Positions 24,519 to 33,600 of a stretch of 40,037 bases of DNA are shown piece after piece. Source of the DNA: Caryophanales bacterium UBA743 (lineage in GTDB: Bacteria; Bacillota_I; Bacilli_A; RFN20; CAG-826); NCBI GenBank assembly GCA_002297365.1, contig DBKT01000007.1:1-40037 (forward strand). Reading direction: 5' to 3'. Numbering within the stretch: position 1 is the first letter of the stretch; each line of letters opens with the position of its first letter. The notes beneath the pieces were generated by a model. The model saw nothing but the letters and a program-made list of their open reading frames with translations. It was not told where the DNA came from and made no database searches. Position numbers and translations under genes: made by a program.

Positions 24519-25370
24519 CTAATCCGTAGGAGCGAAGGCAGACAATTGCGTTTCTTGTTCTTTTAGACTGAGGTTGAAATATTTCTTGCCGCAATCGAGT
24601 TTTGCTATTTCAGCCATTTCCTCTTTCGTTAGTTCAAAATCGAATACATCAAAATTTTGTGCTATATGCGCTTTGTTCTTTGAACCAGGAATTACGATGT
24701 TTCCTTCTTGTAAGTGCCAACGCAAAATGATTTGCACAGGGGTTTTACGATATTTCCTGCCAAGTTCGACAAATATTGGCTCATTAATCAATCCTTGGTC
24801 CCCATGTCCTAATGGGTACCAGCTTTCCACAACGGTTCTAAAAGGAGCGAGCTTCTTTTTGAGACGTTTTTGAGCGAAATAGGGATGGCATTCGACTTGT
24901 ATAACGGATGGTTTTATTTCCGCATGAAGGAGGAAATCATCGAGATTTTCATCGAAATTGCTTATGCCTATTGATTTTACCAAACCAAGCGAAACAGCGC
25001 GTTCCATATCCTTCCACGCTCCGATGTAATCGCCGAATTGCTGGTGCAATAAAAGCAAATCTATGTACGAAGTGCCAAGTCGATCAAGCATTTTTAAGAT
25101 GCATTTCATCGTTTTGCCCTCGCCATATTCGGTCGGCCACAATTTGGAGGTTATCCAAATTTCTTCACGGGGGAGACCGCTCTTTTTCACCGCGGAGCCT
25201 ACTCCGCGCTCGTTTTTATATGCATGGGCGGTGTCGATGTGACGATATCCGATTTCCAAGGCGTTAAGGCATGCTTTTTCTGTTTCCTCGTTGCTTGGTA
25301 TCATATACACGCCAAGCCCGAATTGGGGAATCTTGTTTCCGTCATTGAGGGCTATGTAGCTTTGTTTCAC
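24519..25370 (-). CDS. Aldo/keto reductase
   Basis: This 283-residue cytosolic NADPH-dependent oxidoreductase belongs to the AKR superfamily. The complete catalytic tetrad is present: D46 and Y51 (HIDTAHAYKNE), K76 (ITSKLW) and H109 (LLLLHQQ). Coenzyme-binding segments are SIGISNF, VIQVECHPYF and the C-terminal VIPGSKNKAHI. Family members reduce aldehydes such as 2,5-diketo-gluconate or methylglyoxal; the substrate cannot be told from sequence. It starts at GTG with AGGAG nine bases upstream. It lies 22 bases after the LRR protein gene and is probably co-transcribed with it. Confidence 0.93.
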   Translation of the reverse strand: MKQSYIALNDGNKIPQFGLGVYMIPSNEETEKACLNALEIGYRHIDTAHAYKNERGVGSAVKKSGLPREEIWITSKLWPTEYGEGKTMKCILKMLDRLGTSYIDLLLLHQQFGDYIGAWKDMERAVSLGLVKSIGISNFDENLDDFLLHAEIKPSVIQVECHPYFAQKRLKKKLAPFRTVVESWYPLGHGDQGLINEPIFVELGRKYRKTPVQIILRWHLQEGNIVIPGSKNKAHIAQNFDVFDFELTKEEMAEIAKLDCGKKYFNLSLKEQETQLSAFAPTD

Positions 25371-25392
25371 GATGCTTTACTCCTTTTGACTT

Positions 25393-26298
25393 TTATTCTT
25401 GGATATGAATTCCATCCGAGCAAATGATTTCGCGAATAGACGATCCTTGCATCCAAGATGAATCCTTTGGGAGATTTGCCCAAGCCGTTAACTTACCTTC
25501 ATAATGAATTTTCTTTAAGGAAGAGCAAGAGGCGAAAAGGCTTTTCGGCAAACTGGTTAGAGAGGAAGGAAGATAAACTTCATTTAAGGAAGAGCAGCCA
25601 TTGAAAGCTCCTTCCCCCAACGTTTTTAAAGAAGTGGACAGCAGATCGATTTTTAACAAAGACGTGTTGTTTTTGAATGATTCAATTCCGATAGAAACAA
25701 GATTCTTCGAAAAAGAAATCTCTTTTAGGGAAATGTCGTTTTCAAACGCGTGATTTTGAAGAGTCTGGCTTCCTTCTCCTGAGCCAAAACGAACTTCTTC
25801 TAGTTTTGGCATATTCGCAAAAGAAGATTCCCCGATTGTCGTATAAAGAGAGGGGAAATAAACGCCCTTTAAGGAATTTGCGCGCGATGAGATAAGATTA
25901 TCATGCAGGCTTTCCTTTGCTGTTCCTGCGATTGAAAAATAACTGCCATCCGCATCTTTCACCATCGAGGGGAAAACGAGATACGCATCTTTTTCTTCCA
26001 AAGAGACATCTTTGATGAAATAGTCGTCGTTATTCTTTTGGATCGAAAAAACGTCGCTACTTGTTCTAAATAGCTTCCTCTCATCGTATACACCCGGTTT
26101 CTGATTGTCCCACGAAAAAGAGGGAATGGTTGGCTTACTTGGCGATATTTGATCAGAAAAATGCCCTAAAAGAGGGAAAAGGATAGATCCTAGCAAAATA
26201 AGGGATCCGATCGTAGAAATGATGATTGTGTATTTCTTTTCTTTCGGCGGCATTCTTTTCTCCGTGATATTTTCGTTTTTCTTCGTTTCTTCTTCCAT
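25393..26298 (-). CDS. Membrane-anchored BspA-type leucine-rich repeat protein
   Basis: This 301-residue protein has a lysine-rich cytosolic N-terminus, one membrane segment (residues 23-46, IIISTIGSLILLGSILFPLL) and an extracellular domain. From about residue 130 it contains BspA-like (LRR_5, 'TpLRR') repeats with recurring units of the type SLKEISFSKNLVSIGIESF, SLKTLGEGAFNGCSSLNEVYLP and SLTSLPKSLFASCSSLKKI. Such proteins are common at the surface of host-associated Firmicutes and are linked to adhesion. The ligand is unknown. The start is 9 bases downstream of a TACAAT box with no Shine-Dalgarno sequence. Confidence 0.88.
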   Translation of the reverse strand: MEEETKKNENITEKRMPPKEKKYTIIISTIGSLILLGSILFPLLGHFSDQISPSKPTIPSFSWDNQKPGVYDERKLFRTSSDVFSIQKNNDDYFIKDVSLEEKDAYLVFPSMVKDADGSYFSIAGTAKESLHDNLISSRANSLKGVYFPSLYTTIGESSFANMPKLEEVRFGSGEGSQTLQNHAFENDISLKEISFSKNLVSIGIESFKNNTSLLKIDLLSTSLKTLGEGAFNGCSSLNEVYLPSSLTSLPKSLFASCSSLKKIHYEGKLTAWANLPKDSSWMQGSSIREIICSDGIHIQE

Positions 26299-26306
26299 AC
26301 TTCAAC

Positions 26307-26312
26307 ATTGTA
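26307..26312 (-). promoter_or_regulatory. -10 box of the LRR gene, leaderless arrangement
   Basis: On the minus strand TACAAT ends eight bases before the ATG at 26298, predicting a leader of about two bases. No clear -35 is seen. Confidence 0.5.
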
Positions 26313-26404
26313 GCAAAAATACATTGGGAAAAATCTTTTTTCGATAGAAAAAGGAGTTTTGTCTTTCTCTCCTTTGAAGCGTTTTTATCCATCCTTTTTT
26401 AGGC

Positions 26405-26410
26405 TATAAT
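26405..26410 (+). promoter_or_regulatory. -10 box of the uppS-polC operon, leaderless arrangement
   Basis: A perfect TATAAT ends seven bases before the GTG at 26418, so the transcript would begin right at the start codon. The -35 region, with 17-base spacing, is a poor TTTTTA (26382-26387). No Shine-Dalgarno sequence exists. Confidence 0.6.
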
Positions 26411-26417
26411 TTTCTTT

Positions 26418-27146
26418 GTGAAAACAGAATTTACCCTTAGAAAGAAATTGGATCACATCGCCTTCATCATGGATGGCAATGGGCGTTGGGCGAAAGCAAA
26501 AGGACTTCCGCGATATTTGGGGCACAAAGAAGCCTGTAACCGTCTTATCGAAATCTTCGATACTTGTATGGAATTTCACATTCGCTATATGTCTTTTTAC
26601 GCCTTTTCGACCGAGAATTGGAACCGCCCTCAAGATGAGATCGATCATTTGATGGATTATTTGGAAGAATTTTTTAAGAAAGAAATCGACTATCTGGATA
26701 AGAAGGGGACGAGAATCCTGCTTTCCGGTGATTTAGGACGTATTAGAGAAAGCACGAGAAACGTCTGTCTTGAAGCCATAAAGAGGACTGAGAATAACAA
26801 TTCTTTCTTTTTGAATATCTGCTTAAACTACGGAGGAAGAGATGAAATCGTCCGGGCAAGCAAAAAAATCGCCGTTCTTTATAAAGAAGGCAAGATTTCC
26901 TTGGATGATATCGATGAAAAGAGCTTCCGTAACTATTTATGGAATCCTCTTCTTCCTGATGTGGATCTCATGATTCGCACTTCGGGAGAGATGAGGCTCT
27001 CCAATTATTTGCTCTATGAAAACGCCTATGCCGAGTTTATATTTACTCCTGTGAAATGGCCTGATTTTCATCGTGATGATTTGATTTCCTGTTTAGAAGA
27101 ATTTCAAAACAGAAATCGCCGATTTGGAGGATTAAAAAATGCATAA
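26418..27146 (+). CDS. uppS: Isoprenyl transferase (undecaprenyl diphosphate synthase)
   Basis: UppS makes the C55 lipid carrier for peptidoglycan and other wall polymers. The motif HIAFIMDGNGRWAKAKGLPR contains the catalytic D19; other signatures are GHKEA, YAFSTENWNRP, LNICLNYGGRDEIV and the DLMIRTSGEMRLSNYLLYENAYAEF stretch with the substrate-binding RTSGE box. The 242-residue length from the GTG at 26418 is normal; no ATG lies upstream of the conserved motif in frame. It overlaps cdsA by eight bases and heads the uppS-cdsA-dxr-rseP-polC run. Confidence 0.95.
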   Translation: MKTEFTLRKKLDHIAFIMDGNGRWAKAKGLPRYLGHKEACNRLIEIFDTCMEFHIRYMSFYAFSTENWNRPQDEIDHLMDYLEEFFKKEIDYLDKKGTRILLSGDLGRIRESTRNVCLEAIKRTENNNSFFLNICLNYGGRDEIVRASKKIAVLYKEGKISLDDIDEKSFRNYLWNPLLPDVDLMIRTSGEMRLSNYLLYENAYAEFIFTPVKWPDFHRDDLISCLEEFQNRNRRFGGLKNA

Positions 27147-28164
27147 GAAGAAATTGGATATTGAAGTGAATACCCCACCTGCTGGGTTCAAAGCTTCTTT
27201 GCGCTCACGCATCCTCGTTGCCATCGTTTTAGCCATCATTTTCATCCCCGCTTTCATTTTAGGAAGCTGGACTTGCTTGTTCGTTTTTATGGCGGCGTTG
27301 GCTTTGATTTTAATTGAGGTCTGTTTGGCTCCCCAAAAGAAATATGGGTGGTGGGTATGGCTTTTCACTTTTTTGATTTCCTTTTCCTATGTTTATTGGT
27401 TTATTTTGAAAGGCAATCTCAGCGGATACCAGGAAAATCCAACCAATTATCATTTCTCTTTGGAAGATTGGTTCTCTTCTCTTGATGTTTCCATTTTCGG
27501 AATTGCCGCATCTTTGCTCGGTTATTTCACGATTGCTCTTTTCGATCGGAACTTCACCATGCACGATGTTGCCTATTTCTTCTTGTTGACCATTTTGATT
27601 GGCCTAGGCATCCAAGGCTTTTATTTCATCCGTTATTATCCGTTTTATGCCTTCCAACACTCTAATAATTCAATGAATTTCTCTAACGACCCTCTTTTCT
27701 CCTACTGGCAATCGGCGGAACTCGAAATATATGTCCTTATTGGCGTTTTAGCAAATGACATTTTCGCTTATTTTGGCGGTATTTTCTTCGGCAAACACAA
27801 AATGGTTGAAAGAATTTCTCCGAAGAAAACGTGGGAGGGGTTCCTTTGGGGTGTTCTTTTTTCTGCTCTCTTTTCTTTGGCTTTCGGCTTAGGGGTCGCC
27901 TTCGCCGGGCTTCCTATGCTTCCGTTTCTGGATGTTTCCCGATGGTATTGGATCGTGGGCATGTCTCTTTTTATCCCATTGCTTGCCAATTTAGGGGATC
28001 TCTCATTTTCTTTGATAAAAAGGAATTTCAACATCAAAGATTACGGCAATATCCTTCGAGGGCATGGGGGAGTGCTTGATCGTGCGGATTCCTCCATTTT
28101 TGCGATGATTGGCATTTCTGTTGCTGTGGTTTTCATCGCTCACGGGTTTAATTTTTTAGCATGA
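27139..28164 (+). CDS. cdsA: Phosphatidate cytidylyltransferase
   Basis: CdsA converts phosphatidate to CDP-diacylglycerol at the membrane. The 341-residue protein has multiple membrane segments, starting with ILVAIVLAIIFIPAFIL and LFVFMAALALILIEV. The C-terminal signature SLIKRNFNIKDYGN followed by GHGGVLDRADS is nearly canonical, but the P before x-HGG is replaced (LRGHGG instead of LPGHGG). NDIFAYFGGIFFGKHKM and the SPKKTWEGFLWG box are also present. GGAGG eight bases before the ATG, inside uppS, is the ribosome binding site. It overlaps dxr by four bases. Confidence 0.95.
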   Translation: MHKKKLDIEVNTPPAGFKASLRSRILVAIVLAIIFIPAFILGSWTCLFVFMAALALILIEVCLAPQKKYGWWVWLFTFLISFSYVYWFILKGNLSGYQENPTNYHFSLEDWFSSLDVSIFGIAASLLGYFTIALFDRNFTMHDVAYFFLLTILIGLGIQGFYFIRYYPFYAFQHSNNSMNFSNDPLFSYWQSAELEIYVLIGVLANDIFAYFGGIFFGKHKMVERISPKKTWEGFLWGVLFSALFSLAFGLGVAFAGLPMLPFLDVSRWYWIVGMSLFIPLLANLGDLSFSLIKRNFNIKDYGNILRGHGGVLDRADSSIFAMIGISVAVVFIAHGFNFLA

Positions 28165-29312
28165 AAAAAGTCCTATTGCTCGGTGCTTCAGGAAATATCG
28201 GCACCCAAGCTCTTGATATCTTGGAAAAAAATCCTCTTTCTTTCTCCTTAGTGGGGATTAGCGTAGGAAAAAGAATTGAAAAAATCGAGGGAATCTTAAA
28301 GCGTTTCCCCTCCGTTTCTTTCCTTTGTCTTGAAAGAGAGGAAGATGTCCTATCTTTAAAAGAAAAATATCCTCATCTCACCTTTTTTTCTGGCGATGAC
28401 GGTTTGCTCGATCTCATACGTTTGTCAAATCCCGACATGGTCGTTAACGCTCTTGTTGGTTTCGTGGGGTTACTGCCTTCTATCGAAACGCTGGAAGAAA
28501 ATAAAATCCTTTGCTTGGCCAACAAAGAATCTTTGGTTACAGGCGGAGAGAAGATCAATCGTCTTTTAGCTCACGGGAAAGGGCGACTTTATCCCATCGA
28601 TTCCGAGCATGTGGCATTAGCGAAATGCCTTTCGAAAGTTAATCGCAATGACGTGGACAAATTGCTTATTACCGCTTCGGGAGGCTCTTTCCGAAAAAAG
28701 AGAAGAAGCGAGCTCAAAAACGTTACCCCAGAAGAGGCTTTAAAGCATCCTACTTGGTCGATGGGAAAGAAAATCACCATTGACTCAGCAACTATGTTCA
28801 ATAAAGGCTTTGAGGTGATTGAGGCTTATTATCTGTTTCGCTTTCCTCTTTCGAAAATTGAAATCTTAATGCATGATGAAAGCTATGTTCATTCTGCCTT
28901 GCTGATGAAAGATGGAACTTATTATGCGGATGTTTGCACGCCGGATATGCATGGGCCTATTGAATACGCCCTTTACGAAGGAAAAAACAAATTTGAGGTC
29001 TATCATGAAAAGAAACTATCCGATTTCGGCAGATACACCTTCCACAAATTCGACCCCGAAAGATATCCTGCCGTGAACATTTGCTTGAACGCTTTAAAAG
29101 AAGGGGGCGTTATGCCTACCATATTAAATGCGGCCAATGAGGAAGCCGTATATCTCTTCCTCTCAGGGAAAATTCCGTTTTTGAGCATTGAAAAGATTGT
29201 TGAGAATGCTTTGGAGCATTTCCCCAATCTAGCTCATCCGACTTTAAGAGAGATTCGCTCTGCCGATTTCTACACCAGACTCTATATCAAACGCAAATAC
29301 GAAGGAGAATAG
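28161..29312 (+). CDS. dxr: 1-deoxy-D-xylulose 5-phosphate reductoisomerase
   Basis: Dxr catalyses the first committed step of the MEP isoprenoid pathway with NADPH. Seen motifs are LLGASGNIGTQALDIL for NADPH binding, LANKESLVTGGE, the metal-binding PIDSEHVAL, TASGGSF, the WSMGKKITIDSATMFNKGFEVIEAYYLF segment and NAANEEAV. The 383-residue length is normal. It indicates that the organism makes isopentenyl diphosphate by the MEP route, feeding uppS in the same operon. It overlaps cdsA by four bases (ATGA). Confidence 0.97.
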   Translation: MKKVLLLGASGNIGTQALDILEKNPLSFSLVGISVGKRIEKIEGILKRFPSVSFLCLEREEDVLSLKEKYPHLTFFSGDDGLLDLIRLSNPDMVVNALVGFVGLLPSIETLEENKILCLANKESLVTGGEKINRLLAHGKGRLYPIDSEHVALAKCLSKVNRNDVDKLLITASGGSFRKKRRSELKNVTPEEALKHPTWSMGKKITIDSATMFNKGFEVIEAYYLFRFPLSKIEILMHDESYVHSALLMKDGTYYADVCTPDMHGPIEYALYEGKNKFEVYHEKKLSDFGRYTFHKFDPERYPAVNICLNALKEGGVMPTILNAANEEAVYLFLSGKIPFLSIEKIVENALEHFPNLAHPTLREIRSADFYTRLYIKRKYEGE

Positions 29313-29313
29313 A

Positions 29314-30663
29314 ATGCAAATCGTTGTTACCATACTGATACTCATTTTGATGCTTGGCATCCTTGTTGGCATGCATGAACTTGGCCATTTGGCTGTTGCT
29401 AAAGCCTTTAACGTCTATTGTTTGGAATATTCCATTGGCTTTGGCCCAAAGATTTTTTCCCATATGAGAAAAGGAGGAGAAACGGCATTTTCCATTCGCG
29501 CGCTTCCTTTAGGGGGATATGTGTCGATGTATGGCGAAGGAGTGGAACTTCCGGAAGGGAAGACGATTCCGCCAGAAAGATCATTGGAAGGAGCGAAACC
29601 TTGGAAAAGAGCGTTTATCATGGTCGCTGGCGTTGCCGTTAATTTCTTCCTCGCTTTTCTTTTTACGATGATTTATGCGGTTGCATTCCCTTCTTATTAC
29701 ACCGGCTCTTATGTGGATACAGGATTAACGAACAATTTAACCTATGTTGATTCTTCCGATAAAGAAAGCCCCACGGCAAAAGAATATTGTTTCTGGATTG
29801 AGGGAAGCGTTAATGGCGAGCTTCTCGACTCGAACACAAACAAGCTTTTGGCTTTGGATGTGGTAACTGACGACAATAATAATCAGTATGGCTATCTTCT
29901 TGATAGCAACGCGAGCGTCGGCGAGAAAAATTATTGTGCGGTTTTTGCTTTCGAATCCATCGTGAATTCTAACGATCTGCTTTCTTGCCTCACTTTCTAT
30001 GAACAAAAAACCGGTTTCTTTCCAAATGGCATCCAAGAAGAATTGGGCGTAACCTCCTATCCAGACAAAAATCATCCATATACTTTAAAAGCTGGGGAAG
30101 AGGCGACCCTTCATCTTACTTTCCTAACTTCTAAATCCTATGATGTCGCTCCTACGAGAGAAGAGTTCCAAGCTTCGAAGGATAACGTCAAAGACTTCCT
30201 CGTCAAAGGTGGAGAAAAATACGTAAGCGATGATTTTATGAAAATCAACGCCTACCAATATTGGGCCCCTTTTGGCAAAAGGCTTCTCAATGGATGCGTT
30301 TATTTCAAAAATTTCTTTGTGATGATCGGCGAAGGGCTTGCCTCCATCTTCTCGTTTAATTTCTCTAATGTGGGGTCTGTTGTTGCTATGGGAAATGTCC
30401 TTTCGACATCCTCTTCTCAAATTGGTTGGGGGAGAACTTTCTTTCTTTATGGCGGTTTTCTCTCGCTTAACCTAGGCGTTTTGAATCTATTGCCATTCCC
30501 TGGGTTAGACGGATGGCAGCTTCTCGTGACTTTCGTGGAATCCATTTTCCATAAAAAAATTAACGATAAAGTCAAAAATATCGTTTCTTTTATCGGAGTT
30601 GCCTTATTATTAGTTTTCGGTATTGTGATTATTATCAAGGACATCTTGGGGTTACTCATCTGA
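29314..30663 (+). CDS. rseP: Site-2 zinc metalloprotease RseP/RasP
   Basis: This intramembrane protease cleaves anti-sigma factors and leftover signal peptides. The zinc motif HELGH sits at residues 21-25 in the first membrane segment, and the second metal ligand D399 in NLLPFPGLDGWQLL. The last segments are membrane spanning. The central region (about residues 125-310) is extracellular-looking but shows no clear PDZ features such as a GLxxGD motif; it may be a diverged or replaced domain. AAGGAG upstream of the ATG overlaps the dxr end. In Bacillus proS lies between rasP and polC; it is missing here. Confidence 0.93.
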   Translation: MQIVVTILILILMLGILVGMHELGHLAVAKAFNVYCLEYSIGFGPKIFSHMRKGGETAFSIRALPLGGYVSMYGEGVELPEGKTIPPERSLEGAKPWKRAFIMVAGVAVNFFLAFLFTMIYAVAFPSYYTGSYVDTGLTNNLTYVDSSDKESPTAKEYCFWIEGSVNGELLDSNTNKLLALDVVTDDNNNQYGYLLDSNASVGEKNYCAVFAFESIVNSNDLLSCLTFYEQKTGFFPNGIQEELGVTSYPDKNHPYTLKAGEEATLHLTFLTSKSYDVAPTREEFQASKDNVKDFLVKGGEKYVSDDFMKINAYQYWAPFGKRLLNGCVYFKNFFVMIGEGLASIFSFNFSNVGSVVAMGNVLSTSSSQIGWGRTFFLYGGFLSLNLGVLNLLPFPGLDGWQLLVTFVESIFHKKINDKVKNIVSFIGVALLLVFGIVIIIKDILGLLI

Positions 30664-30664
30664 T

Positions 30665-33600
30665 ATGAAAAATGTGAAAATGCAACGTTTCCTTGCCTCT
30701 ATCGGCATCGAAAATTCAGGACGTTATGACATGGATTTTGTTGCGGTGCAACGAGTCGTTGGAAGCAATTCCATCCATATGATCATTCGCAAAGACTCTC
30801 CATGGGACAATGATCTTTTAGAAGAATTTAAAGAACATCTTGCCTCAATACCTTACGAATACACCCTTTCTTTCGAATACGGATTATCCCCTTCTTTTGA
30901 AGATGTCGATTCTTTATTTCAGAATTGGTTTTTCACTTCCTACCATACCTTGCCCTTTTTTCAATTGATGCCTGGTGAAGGAAAGACCATCTTTGTGCTA
31001 AAACCTGAAGTACATGACGCTTCTTTTCAAGCGATCGTCGATGATTTCTCTTCGTATTTGAAATTCCTCTGCTATCCTTTCAAATTAGAAATAACAAAGG
31101 AGTCTATTCTCCCTGAAAAAGAAAATAAGCTCGAAAAGAAAGAAGAAACAAACGAAACCACTCTTCCTGAAGAAAAGAGCGAGGACATGTATGAGAATTC
31201 GTCTGATTCAGATGAAGAAGATGAAGAGAGTGACTACGAGCCACCTGAGCCAGATATAACAGAAGGGGATGAGAAAGAACGTTTAGAAGATCTTCGTAAA
31301 GCGGAACAAGAATATTTGGATTCCATTAAAGCGGAAAATGAAGCGCGCGAGCATAAGAAAATCTACGTTAAAGGAGACTATGTTAAGTTAGATTCCATTA
31401 AGGACGTGTATTCAACCAACGCTTCGAATGTAGAAATCGAGGGCGAAATTTTTGGCATTGATGAGAAAAACCCGGTTCGTAAAACAAGAAAAGGCACTTT
31501 GATGATGGCTGCCGCTGTTGGGGATTGGGAATTTGGCGCCGCCGTCAATATTCGTCTAATGGAATCCCGTTCTGGTTTAAAAGCAGAGGATATCACCCAA
31601 TTTAGCGCAAAATCTATTGGCACTCGCGTCCGTGTAAAAGGGGCTATCGATAAAGATTTTCGTACTGGGCAAAAACAAATTTACGTTCACTATATCGAAA
31701 AACTTCCCCCTCTTCCTTTAAGAGACGACCTTGAAGAAACCCAACGTGTCGAACTTCACCTTCACAGCAAATTCTCCGCTATGGATGGCTTAGGCGATAT
31801 TGCCAACTATCTTCGTTTGGCGATTCATTGGAAAATGCCTGCTTTAGCTATTACCGACCATGGTGTCATTCAATGCTTCCCTGCCGCTGAGAAGGCGATG
31901 GACGACATCAACAAAGACCGTAAAAAGAAAGGACTGGAACCTGCCGACATCAAGCTCATTCATGGTTGCGAGCTCTATATGTTTGATAGGCCAAAACCTG
32001 TCTTTAATGCAAGTAGCGATAAGGCGATTGCCGCTCAAACGTATTGCGTATTCGACTTTGAAACCACCGGCATCTCCCATACCTATGACCGCCCAATTGA
32101 ATTTGGTGCTGTTATTGTCGGTCCAGATGGCATGGCAATCAAGCGCATCGACCGCTTTATCGACCCTGAGATCGCTATTACCCCTGGAGCCATGGCGATT
32201 AACCATATCACTCCTGAAATGCTAAAGGGCGCGCCAAAGATGCAAGAGGTCATTAAAGAAATCTCTGAATTCATCGGGGATTCCGTGCTTGTTGCCCACA
32301 ACGCTCCATTCGATGTGAGCTTTTTGAACATGATGAGGGCTTCCGCAGGCATGCCGCCGATTAGCAATTTGGTGGTGGATACTTTGCCTGTGGCGATGTT
32401 CCTTTTCCCTGAAGCGGGTTATTTGAATGAGAAATCTTTGGCGAACCGCTTGGAAATACATGATGATTCTGGTGTCTTCCACCGTGCGGACTACGATGCT
32501 GAGCAGCTTTCAAAGATTTGGCTCTCCATGATTCCGTTGCTTCAGAAGAAATACAAAAACCCAAACATCTCTTTTAACGATTTGAATAACTTGCCGATTG
32601 ATAATCAGCTGTTCTATCGTCATCCTAAAACCTACCACACCTGCGTTTTGGTGAAAAATGAGCAAGGGCTGAAAGATTTATATCGCATCATATCCGAATC
32701 GGAAACGACTTATTTGTCACCTCAATCAGGCTTAAATCCGCCAACCCCCTTATGCCCTAGGGAGTTTTTGCAAGAAAACCGCTCGAATCTTCTTTTAGGC
32801 AGCGCTTGTTTTAATGGGCGTGTTTTCGAAATGGCCATGAACGGGACCCAAAAAGAATTGGAAGAGGAAATGGAATTCTATGACTATATCGAAATCCAAC
32901 CGAAAGAAAACTATTCTTGGCTTATCGGGATGGAAGAAATTAGCGAAGAACGTCTGATGGACATTTTAAAACGTATTGTTCAGACTGCGAGAAAACTTGG
33001 GAAGATGGTCGTCGCCACTGGTGATTGCCACTATGTGAATCCCGCGGAAAAGATAACACGCGATGTTTACATTTCTGCAAAAGGACTTGGTGGTTCTACC
33101 CACCCTTTGATGAGAAAAAGAGGCAATCATCCTCCATTTCCTAACCCCGATCAGCATTTCCGCAGCACCAAAGAGATGCTCGATTCCTTCCGTAATTGGC
33201 TCCCTGAAGAAGAATGCCAGGAATATGTTGTTAAAAACAGCAGGGCTATCGCGGATATGTGTGCTCCAATGAAAGTGCTTAAAAGCAAGCTTTACACGCC
33301 GGATGCCAACCTTCCTAATTCCGATATTAAGCTTAGAAAGATTTGCTACGACAACCTTCGTAAGACTTACGGCGAGAACCCTGACCCTAAAGTCAAAGCT
33401 CGTTTGGATAGAGAGTTAGACGGTATTATCAGCCACGGATATGCGGTTACCTACTATATCGCTCATTTGCTTGTAAAGCATGCGATTGAAGACGACCAAA
33501 ATCCTGAACACATGGGTTACTTTATTGGATCGAGAGGATCGGTTGGCTCTTCCTTTGCCGCAACCATGGCGGGAATAACCGAAGTAAACCCTCTTCCTCC

